Shown one piece after another: positions 1-5,223 of a stretch of DNA of 5,223 nt. This DNA is from Chloroflexota bacterium (lineage in GTDB: Bacteria; Chloroflexota; Anaerolineae; Anaerolineales; UBA11579): assembly GCA_030610225.1 (NCBI GenBank), contig JAUWSD010000105.1, positions 1-5,223 on the forward strand, written 5' to 3'. The stretch's first letter is position 1; each line of letters opens with the position of its first letter. Made by a program: the position numbers and the translations under genes. A model generated the notes under the pieces. It had not been told where the DNA came from. It ran no database searches and saw only the letters and a list, made by a program, of their open reading frames with translations.

Positions 1-395
1 AAAGCGTAATCAGATATTCAAAAACAAGCGGTTTTTCGATGTCACATATTGGAGCATTGATGCATCTGCATAATACGGGGGCCAGCGATGTGTCCGGTCT
101 TGGAGACAAGCTAGGAATAACTTACCCTGCTGTAAGCCAGATGCTGGACCGACTTGTTGATGAAGATTTGATAATGAGGACCGAAGATCCTGATGACAGG
201 CGTTCAAAGAAGATCGTTTTGACAGAAAATGGCACCAAGACCTTGCAGGATATTATGAAAGCCAGGCAGGCATCTTTTATTGAGATGTCTGAAAAATTGA
301 CAGTGGAAGAAAAAGCAAAGGTTAAAGAAGCTTTTGATCTATTGCTGGAAAAATTCAATGAAATTGACACTCACCCAAGATCAGAAAAGAAATAA
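1..395 (+). CDS. MarR-family winged-helix transcriptional regulator (5' end outside window)
   Basis: This is a DNA-binding regulator that most likely represses the exporter genes that follow it. The reading frame is open from base 3 (130 codons, then TAA at 393-395). An ATG lies at 39-41, but the in-frame residues before it (IRYSKTSGFS) look like the end of the first MarR dimerisation helix, and no Shine-Dalgarno precedes 39. The real start is therefore probably left of the window, with perhaps 10-25 residues missing. A helix-turn-helix is visible at bases 87-173 (DVSGLGDKLGITYPAVSQML, then DRLVDEDLI). It is followed by the diagnostic wing DPDDRRSK at bases 186-209, leading into KIVLTENG. The C-terminal part is a long charged helix (EKLTVEEKAKVKEAF) of the dimer interface type. 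The ABC gene starts 30 bases after the stop with no terminator between, so cotranscription is likely. Family knowledge says MarR proteins next to exporters are usually autoregulatory and ligand-released; the operator would lie outside the window. The ligand is unknown. Confidence 0.93.
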   Translation, partial: SVIRYSKTSGFSMSHIGALMHLHNTGASDVSGLGDKLGITYPAVSQMLDRLVDEDLIMRTEDPDDRRSKKIVLTENGTKTLQDIMKARQASFIEMSEKLTVEEKAKVKEAFDLLLEKFNEIDTHPRSEKK

Positions 396-412
396 CCTCC
401 ATCAAAAAAAAC

Positions 413-417
413 AGGAG
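413..417 (+). promoter_or_regulatory. Ribosome binding site of the first ABC subunit
   Basis: AGGAG sits 8 bases before the ATG at 426. A competing ATG at 422 is only 4 bases from the motif and opens a six-codon frame ending in TAA at 440-442, so this site favours 426 as the true start. No promoter-like hexamers are seen in the 30-base gap after the MarR gene. Confidence 0.75.
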
Positions 418-425
418 CATTATGA

Positions 426-638
426 ATGATCAAATTAACTAAGTTTTTAAAACCTTATATCTTAATGATATTGGCAGCAATTACCCTTCTTTATGTACAG
501 GCAAATGCTGAATTGGCACTTCCAGACTATATGTCTGACATCGTCAATGTTGGTATCCAGCAGGGCGGTATTGAGAATGCTGTGCCAATCGCTGTGCGCG
601 AAAGCACCATTCAGAAACTGGTTATTTTATTAAGTTAA
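426..638 (+). CDS. N-terminal fragment of ABC exporter long subunit (TM1 plus start of extracellular loop)
   Basis: This 70-residue open frame is the first part of the interrupted ABC subunit. It has a good AGGAG site 8 bases upstream. A short basic start (MIKLTKFLKPY) leads into one hydrophobic helix at about residues 11-26 (ILMILAAITLLYVQAN). The segment LPDYMSDIVNVGIQQGGI follows. This LP-x-YMSDIVN-x-GI pattern is, from family familiarity, typical of the region just after TM1 in the long subunit of these heterodimeric exporters. If translation really stops at 636-638, the product would be a single-span membrane peptide with a short outside tail and no ATPase. I see no reason to treat it as an independent functional peptide. 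Confidence 0.7.
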   Translation: MIKLTKFLKPYILMILAAITLLYVQANAELALPDYMSDIVNVGIQQGGIENAVPIAVRESTIQKLVILLS

Positions 639-758
639 GAATATCAAAGTTATGTTCTTGATCAATATACCCATGTAGATCAAAACTCAGCTGATTATGA
701 TGATCTTTTAGAAGATTACCCGGCGCTTGAAGCTGAAGCAATTTATTTACTGGATGAT

Positions 759-2666
759 GTGGACCAGGATACTGTTGATCTGTTGGATCCGATCATGGCG
801 AAAGCTTTTATCGTTGTTTCATCTATTGAGCAAATGGCAGCCGATCCTGATGCAGCATCCCAAATGGGCGGCGACCTGCCATTCGACATATCCCAGCTTC
901 CTCCAGGAGTGGATATTTTCACAGCAATGGCCAATTTACCAGAACAGCAATTTGCGACGATCACAACACTTATCCAGGAGCAGTTTGCTTCTATGGAAGA
1001 CAACATGTTGAACCAGATGGCTATAATACCTGTAAAAGCAGAGTATGAATCTTTGGGTATGGACATGGATAAGGTTCAATCAAGTTACATTATTAGCACC
1101 GGCGTAAGAATGATCCTGATCTCCTTACTGGCCGGAGCAAGTGTGATAACGGTGGTATGGCTGGCGTCACGCACTGCAGCAGGCGCAGCTAAAGATATCC
1201 GCAAAGCAGTATTTGCGAAAATAGAAAGTTTTTCGAGTGCAGATTTTAATAAATTCTCCACTGCTTCTTTGATCACCAGAACGACTAACGATGTCACTCA
1301 GGTTCAGTCTGTCATCTTTATGGGCATGCGAGTTGTAATTTACGCGCCGATCCTTGGAGTTGGCGGTATTATGCATGCAATTGATAAAAGCGCTTCCATG
1401 TGGTGGTTAATTGCAATTGCAGTGGTTGTTTTGATAAGTATGATCTTGGTTATATTCAAAGTTGCGATACCTAAATTCCAGATCATGCAAAATTTGATCG
1501 ATCGTTTGAATCTGGTTACCCGTGAAAACCTATCCGGTATGATGGTTATTCGCGCTTTCAACAAACAGGATGTTGAAAAGGAACGATTTGATAGATCAAA
1601 TAAAGATCTGACGAGTACCAGTTTGTATGTTGCGAGGGTGATGGTCACATTGATGCCATTTATGATGCTGGTTATGAATGGCCTTTCAGTAGCGATCATC
1701 TGGATTGGTTCACATCAGGTTGCCGAAGCCAGTATGCAGGTTGGAGATATGATGGCTTTCCTGCAGTATGCGATGCAGATCGTAATGGCGTTCCTGATGA
1801 TGTCGATGATGTTCATTTTTATACCCAGGGCAGCAGTTTCCGGGAAGCGTATCGCTGAAGTACTTGAGACAGAGGTTGAGATCATTGATCCGAAATCACC
1901 AAAGCAATTACCTGAAGCGTTCAAGGGTGAAATTGAATTCAAAGATGTGAGTTTTAAGTATCCCGGAGCACAGGATTACATCCTGCATGATATTTCATTT
2001 ACTGCCCAGCCCGGGAAAACCACTGCCGTGATCGGTTCAACAGGATGCGGCAAATCAACAGCTATCAATCTGATCCCGCGTTTTTATGATGTTTCAGAAG
2101 GCGAGGTCCTAATCGACGGTGTAGATGTCCGCGAAGTCAAACAAAGTGATCTGCGTGACAAGATCGGCTATATCCCACAGTCCGGGACTTTGTTCTCAGG
2201 CACGATCGAAAGCAACCTGCTTTATGCAGATGAAGACGCAACAGTTGAAACGATCAAGGAAGCAATTGAGATCGCTCAGGCCAGCGAGTTCGTATATGAA
2301 AAACCCGAAGGAATTGAATCTGAAATTTCTCAGGGAGGTACGAATGTCTCAGGTGGTCAGAAGCAGAGATTGGCAATTGCCAGGGCACTGGTAAAGAAAC
2401 CACCGATATTCATTTTTGACGATAGTTTCTCAGCACTGGATTTCAAAACTGATTCAGCGCTGCGTAAAGCATTGAAAGATAAAACAGGCGAAAGCACGGT
2501 CCTGATCGTTACCCAGAGAGTGGCAACGATCAAGTATGCTGACCATATCATCGTTTTAGATCAGGGCAGGCTTGTTGGAAAAGGAAACCACAAAGAACTA
2601 ATGGAAAATTGTGAGACATACCGCGAGATTGCGCAGTCGCAATTAAGCAAGGAGGAGTTAGCATGA
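759..2666 (+). CDS. C-terminal fragment of ABC exporter long subunit: loop, TM2-TM6 and degenerate ATPase domain
   Basis: This is the remainder of the interrupted subunit. The same frame is open from base 639; GTG at 759 is only the first usable start codon (next are ATG 795 and ATG 834). None has a convincing Shine-Dalgarno, so independent initiation is doubtful. Motifs in the ATPase domain, by base position: Walker A GSTGCGKST at 2034-2060; Q-loop Gln at 2178-2180; signature VSGGQ at 2346-2360; Walker B ending FDD, with Asp at 2421-2423 where the catalytic Glu normally sits; D-loop SALD; and Gln at 2514-2516 (VTQR) where the switch His normally sits. The ATP site built on this Walker A/B is therefore expected to bind but hydrolyse ATP poorly, while its intact signature serves the partner's site. 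In the membrane domain, LITRTTNDVTQVQ is the conserved first intracellular loop. Without TM1 the fragment would have only five membrane helices, an unlikely topology for a working exporter. The substrate is unknown; a multidrug or lipid-like compound is plausible by family. Confidence 0.85.
   Translation: MDQDTVDLLDPIMAKAFIVVSSIEQMAADPDAASQMGGDLPFDISQLPPGVDIFTAMANLPEQQFATITTLIQEQFASMEDNMLNQMAIIPVKAEYESLGMDMDKVQSSYIISTGVRMILISLLAGASVITVVWLASRTAAGAAKDIRKAVFAKIESFSSADFNKFSTASLITRTTNDVTQVQSVIFMGMRVVIYAPILGVGGIMHAIDKSASMWWLIAIAVVVLISMILVIFKVAIPKFQIMQNLIDRLNLVTRENLSGMMVIRAFNKQDVEKERFDRSNKDLTSTSLYVARVMVTLMPFMMLVMNGLSVAIIWIGSHQVAEASMQVGDMMAFLQYAMQIVMAFLMMSMMFIFIPRAAVSGKRIAEVLETEVEIIDPKSPKQLPEAFKGEIEFKDVSFKYPGAQDYILHDISFTAQPGKTTAVIGSTGCGKSTAINLIPRFYDVSEGEVLIDGVDVREVKQSDLRDKIGYIPQSGTLFSGTIESNLLYADEDATVETIKEAIEIAQASEFVYEKPEGIESEISQGGTNVSGGQKQRLAIARALVKKPPIFIFDDSFSALDFKTDSALRKALKDKTGESTVLIVTQRVATIKYADHIIVLDQGRLVGKGNHKELMENCETYREIAQSQLSKEELA
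2649..2655 (+). promoter_or_regulatory. Strong ribosome binding site of the second ABC subunit
   Basis: AAGGAGG lies inside the last codons of the first ABC gene, 7 bases before the ATG at 2663. Because this site is near-consensus, the second subunit can probably be translated even if ribosomes leave the upstream gene early at the internal stop. Confidence 0.85.
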
Positions 2667-4546
2667 GCAACCAGACAAAAAACTCAAACTCCGAAAGAAA
2701 AACATTTCCAAGACCAGGTAGAGGGCGTGGCCCAATGGGGCATGGTATGGCACCTGGTGGTGAAAAAGCTACCGATTTTAAAGGTACTATGACCAAGTTG
2801 ATCGAGTATTTAGGAGCATACAAGCGCTCGATCGTGATGGTGATGATCATCGCAATTTCATCAACGGTATTTGCGATAGCTGGGCCGAAGATCTTAGGTA
2901 ATGCTACAACTAAATTATTCGAAGGCGTGATGGACCAAATCAGGGGCGGCACGGATGGTATTGACTTTACTTATATTGGAAATATTATCCTGATCACTTT
3001 GGGGCTGTACCTTCTTTCATCTTTATTCAGTTATATCCAGGGCTGGATAATGTCTGGCATCTCTGCAGATATTGCATACAAATTCCGCCGGGATATTGCG
3101 AACAAGATCAACCGTATGCCGCTCAAGTATTTTGATGGAACCAGCCAGGGAGAAGTTTTGTCTCGTATCACAAATGATGTCGATACGGTCAATACTACCC
3201 TGAATCAGAGCCTTTCGCAGATCATTACATCAGCAGTAACCGTTGTTGGTGTTTTGATCATGATGTTCTCGATCAGCTGGCAGATGACCTTGTTAGCACT
3301 TTTGATCATGCCTCTATCAATGGTAGTAGTTATGCTGGTCATTAAGCAGTCACAGAAATATTTCAAGCAGCAGCAGGATTATCTTGGTCATGTAAACGGG
3401 CATGTTGAAGAAATGTACGGTGGGCATATGGTCATGAAAGCCTTCAACGGTGAAGAGGAAAGCGTCAGGAAGTTCAATACCTTCAATGACACCCTTTACA
3501 GCTCGGCCTGGAAATCACAGTTCCTGTCCGGCCTGATGATGCCTGTCATGCGCTTTATTGGAAATCTCGGTTACGTTGCTGTAAGTATTCTGGGTGGATG
3601 GCTTGCAATTCGTGGAACGATCACCGTTGGTGACATTCAGGCATTCATTCAGTACGTGCGATCGTTTACGCAGCCGATCACTCAGCTGGCAAATATTTCA
3701 AATATTTTCCAGCAGACCGCAGCAGCAGCAGAGCGTGTATTCGAATTCCTGGATGAGGATGAAGAAGTAGCTGAAACTGAAAACCCGATCACACTTGAAA
3801 AAGTAATTGGACAGGTTGAGTTCAAGAATGTCCGCTTCGGTTATGACTCGAACGAACCTGTGATCAATGATTTCTCTGCGGTTGCAAAACCGGGACAGAA
3901 GATCGCCATTGTCGGTCCAACCGGCGCAGGCAAGACCACCATGGTCAAATTGCTGATGCGGTTCTATGATGTGGATGCAGGCGAGATCCTGATCGATGGA
4001 CATGACATCAGAAACTTCAAACGCAGTGACTTGCGAGGAATGTTTGCGATGGTCTTGCAGGATACATGGCTTTACAACGACACCATCATGGAAAATATCC
4101 GTTATGGGCGCGGATCTGCGACTGATGAAGATGTGATCAAAGCGGCAAAAGCGGCACATGTTGACCACTTCGTACGAACACTTCCCGATGGCTATAACCT
4201 TGAGTTAAACGAGGAAGCTTCGAATGTATCCCAGGGTCAGAAACAGCTCCTGACGATCGCCCGGGCTATCCTTGCGGACCCTGACCTCCTGATCCTTGAC
4301 GAGGCTACCAGCTCGGTTGATACCAGAACTGAGCTCATGATCCAGAAAGCGATGGATGCCTTGATGCAGGGGCGAACCAGTTTCATTATCGCCCACCGCC
4401 TGTCAACCATCCGCAATGCGGACTTGATCCTGGTGATGAACGAAGGTGATATTGTAGAGACTGGAAGCCACGAAGAACTATTAGAGCTGGACGGATTTTA
4501 TTCGGAGATTTATTACAGTCAGTTTGAAAAACCGATTGAAGTTTAA
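2663..4546 (+). CDS. ABC exporter short subunit, TMD-NBD fusion with canonical catalytic residues
   Basis: This 627-residue half-transporter of the type IV (MsbA/BmrA-like) exporter fold is the likely heterodimer partner of the preceding subunit. Its ATG overlaps the upstream TGA as ATGA. Residues 1-40 are a polar, Arg/Gly/Pro-rich cytoplasmic tail (PRPGRGRGPMGHGM). Membrane helices fall at about 56-78, 104-129, 186-206, 207-227, 290-312 and 320-345. GEVLSRITNDVDTVN (164-178) and the segment around EEMYGGHMVMKAF (249-261) are conserved intracellular-loop sequences. The ATPase domain starts at about 383: Walker A GPTGAGKTT at 418-426; Q-loop Gln 466; signature VSQGQ at 522-526, changed from LSGGQ; Walker B LLILDE with Glu 547; D-loop SSVD; switch His 578 (IIAHR). 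The catalytic Glu and His are intact, so this subunit supplies the active Walker half of the consensus site. The coding sequence is complete and free of lesions. The substrate cannot be told from sequence. Confidence 0.95.
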   Translation: MSNQTKNSNSERKTFPRPGRGRGPMGHGMAPGGEKATDFKGTMTKLIEYLGAYKRSIVMVMIIAISSTVFAIAGPKILGNATTKLFEGVMDQIRGGTDGIDFTYIGNIILITLGLYLLSSLFSYIQGWIMSGISADIAYKFRRDIANKINRMPLKYFDGTSQGEVLSRITNDVDTVNTTLNQSLSQIITSAVTVVGVLIMMFSISWQMTLLALLIMPLSMVVVMLVIKQSQKYFKQQQDYLGHVNGHVEEMYGGHMVMKAFNGEEESVRKFNTFNDTLYSSAWKSQFLSGLMMPVMRFIGNLGYVAVSILGGWLAIRGTITVGDIQAFIQYVRSFTQPITQLANISNIFQQTAAAAERVFEFLDEDEEVAETENPITLEKVIGQVEFKNVRFGYDSNEPVINDFSAVAKPGQKIAIVGPTGAGKTTMVKLLMRFYDVDAGEILIDGHDIRNFKRSDLRGMFAMVLQDTWLYNDTIMENIRYGRGSATDEDVIKAAKAAHVDHFVRTLPDGYNLELNEEASNVSQGQKQLLTIARAILADPDLLILDEATSSVDTRTELMIQKAMDALMQGRTSFIIAHRLSTIRNADLILVMNEGDIVETGSHEELLELDGFYSEIYYSQFEKPIEV

Positions 4547-4567
4547 TCAAGTCAAACAGTTAGAATT

Positions 4568-4600
4568 AAGCCCGGGCATTTACACTAGCCTGGGCTTTTT
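4568..4600 (+). terminator. Rho-independent terminator of the MarR-ABC-ABC operon
   Basis: The arms AAGCCCGGGC (4568-4577) and GCCTGGGCTT (4588-4597) form a 10-bp stem with one G-U wobble around a 10-base loop. A run of five T (4596-4600) and an AT-rich tail follow. It begins 21 bases after the stop of the second ABC gene. The reverse strand lacks a T-run, so it should act only on plus-strand transcription. Confidence 0.92.
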
Positions 4601-4613
4601 ATATGCTAAATCT

Positions 4614-4622
4614 TGCTATAAT
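4614..4622 (+). promoter_or_regulatory. Extended -10 promoter for the MFS gene
   Basis: TGCTATAAT matches the extended -10 consensus TGnTATAAT exactly. No good -35 is seen: the 16-18 base spacer positions fall in the T-run and 3' arm of the terminator. Extended -10 promoters often do without a strong -35. Transcription would begin near 4628-4630, giving a leader of about 18-20 bases. Confidence 0.75.
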
Positions 4623-4638
4623 CAAAACAGAGATTAAG

Positions 4639-4644
4639 AGGAGG
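4639..4644 (+). promoter_or_regulatory. Ribosome binding site of the MFS gene, unusually close to the start
   Basis: AGGAGG ends only 3 bases before the ATG at 4648. An overlapping GAGG at 4638-4641 gives a more normal 6-base spacing. No other start codon is better placed (the next in-frame ATG is 4711, inside the first membrane helix), so 4648 is kept as the start. Confidence 0.7.
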
Positions 4645-4647
4645 CTA

Positions 4648-5223
4648 ATGGACAAACCAAGCAGAAAAGGAATTCGGGCAGCAGTTGAATTCCTGGGTTT
4701 AAAGAAGAACATGCTGGCCTTATTGGCAATGGTCATTTTAGTGGGGTTGGGTGAGCGGATGGCTGAGCGCTTTCTTCCACTTTATATGATCGCGTTAGGT
4801 GGGGGAGCTATATCCATTGGACTATTAAATGGCATGGATAATTTGTTCAGCGCCTTATATGCATTTCCGGGAGGATATGCTGCTGATCGTTTGGGCTATA
4901 AAAAGGCCCTGATCCTTTTCAACTGGATTGCCATGTTCGGATATCTGATCGTAATTATCTTCCCGTATTGGCAGGCTGTTTTAGTGGGCGCGATATTCTT
5001 CTTATCGTGGTCTGCTATCTCGCTGCCTGCCACCATGGATATGGTCTCAAAGGTCCTGCCAAAGAATAAACGCACAATGGGCGTATCGATGCATTCCCTG
5101 GTGCGCAGAATCCCGATGGCATTGGGGCCGTTGTTGGGTGGTCTATTGATCGGAATATATGGAGACAAAACAGGCATACGATTGGCATTTGTAATTGCTT
5201 TTGTGCTGGGCTTGGTTTCGCTT
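4648..5223 (+). CDS. MFS transporter, N-terminal half (3' end outside window)
   Basis: A frame of 192 codons is open from ATG 4648 to the right edge with no stop. This matches the first six helices of a Major Facilitator Superfamily carrier, which normally has about 400 residues and 12 helices. A short basic cytoplasmic start (MDKPSRKGIR) precedes helices at about residues 22-48, 54-74, 85-105, 108-131, 148-171 and 177 onward. The loop between helices 2 and 3 carries MFS motif A as GGYAADRLGYKK (residues 75-86, bases 4870-4905), including the key Asp-Arg pair and Gly. Helix 1 contains GLGERMAERFLPLY, with acidic and basic residues within or at the end of the membrane span, a possible proton-coupling or substrate element. 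The gene has its own promoter after the terminator, so it is probably regulated separately from the ABC operon. A drug or metabolite efflux role is plausible but not shown, and the substrate class cannot be assigned. Confidence 0.92.
   Translation, partial: MDKPSRKGIRAAVEFLGLKKNMLALLAMVILVGLGERMAERFLPLYMIALGGGAISIGLLNGMDNLFSALYAFPGGYAADRLGYKKALILFNWIAMFGYLIVIIFPYWQAVLVGAIFFLSWSAISLPATMDMVSKVLPKNKRTMGVSMHSLVRRIPMALGPLLGGLLIGIYGDKTGIRLAFVIAFVLGLVSL

Larger units (their letters stand above)
426..2666 (+). pseudogene. ABC exporter long subunit (TMD-NBD fusion) interrupted by one in-frame TAA
   Basis: Read as one gene, this is 747 codons including its final TGA, with a single internal TAA at 636-638 (codon 71). 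Bases 426-635 and 639-2666 lie in the same frame, so the lesion is a nonsense codon and not a frameshift. The joined protein would have TM1 at about residues 8-27 and an extracellular insertion at about 30-218. TM2 follows at about 224-247, TM3 at 296-319, TM4 at 325-348, TM5 at 405-428 and TM6 at 442-467. The nucleotide-binding domain runs from about 501 to the end. About 740 residues is the usual size of the long partner in MarR-ABC-ABC exporter operons, and the joined length matches. TAA ends the MarR gene and the second ABC gene here, so it is a working stop in this organism. The codon is one substitution from CAA, GAA or AAA. Whether the gene is dead, recently mutated or misread in sequencing cannot be decided from the window. 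Confidence 0.8.

Noticed and set aside
39..41. ATG at 39 as the start of the MarR gene
   Set aside because: The frame is open leftward to the window edge, the residues before it fit the end of the first MarR helix, and no ribosome binding site precedes it.
396..417. Possible hairpin hiding the ribosome binding site of the first ABC gene (CTCC at 397-400 with GGAG at 414-417)
   Set aside because: Only four base pairs with no extension are possible, too weak to propose as an attenuator or riboswitch.
418..428. CATT-ATG-AATG inverted repeat as a MarR operator
   Set aside because: The arms are only 4 bases and overlap the start codon; MarR operators are usually longer palindromes near a promoter, and none is seen here.
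636..638. TAA read as a sense codon (recoded organism) or as a selenocysteine/pyrrolysine-type site
   Set aside because: TAA ends the MarR gene (393-395) and the second ABC gene (4544-4546), and known bacterial selenocysteine and pyrrolysine recoding use TGA and TAG. No recoding element was recognised.
2548..2952. A 134-residue minus-strand open frame across the junction of the ABC genes
   Set aside because: Both underlying plus-strand frames are clear protein families, and the reverse product resembles nothing recognisable.
3698..4168. A 156-residue minus-strand open frame
   Set aside because: It lies wholly opposite the conserved ATPase region of the second ABC gene, has a Cys/His-rich low-quality composition, and has no recognised domain; it is an antisense shadow.

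Overview
The window looks like a compact, all-plus-strand bacterial drug-export locus. It runs, left to right: the 3' part of a MarR-family repressor gene, two adjacent half-size ABC exporter genes, an intrinsic terminator, a fresh extended -10 promoter, and the 5' part of a Major Facilitator Superfamily (MFS) gene that runs off the right edge. The moderate GC content, strong AGGAGG-type ribosome binding sites and overall protein character suggest a Gram-positive-like or Chloroflexota (Anaerolineae-like) bacterium. That placement comes from general familiarity with these families, not from a search, and is tentative.

Region 1 (1-395): a MarR winged-helix regulator, open at the left edge. Region 2 (426-4546): a MarR-controlled pair of ABC exporter subunits in the classic order of long subunit (about 746 aa, with a very large extracellular insertion between TM1 and TM2), then short subunit (627 aa), joined by an ATGA overlap. 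The two nucleotide-binding domains are complementary. The first has Asp for the catalytic Glu and Gln for the switch His. The second has a canonical Glu and His but a modified signature (VSQGQ). Together they would form a heterodimer with one consensus and one degenerate ATP site. Region 3 (4547-4647): terminator, then a TGnTATAAT promoter. Region 4 (4648-end): MFS transporter N-terminal half.

The main anomaly is a single in-frame TAA at 636-638 inside the first ABC gene. The frame before and after it is the same, no other stop occurs until the natural end at 2666, and all downstream motifs are present. Joining the two parts gives the length expected for the family. The gene is therefore either a very recent nonsense pseudogene, a sequencing or assembly error, or (less likely) a gene that tolerates the stop by readthrough or reinitiation. 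I see no RNA gene, CRISPR array, insertion sequence, integrase or phage signal, and no convincing novel system. Apart from the internal stop, this is a recognisable multidrug-exporter-type operon.
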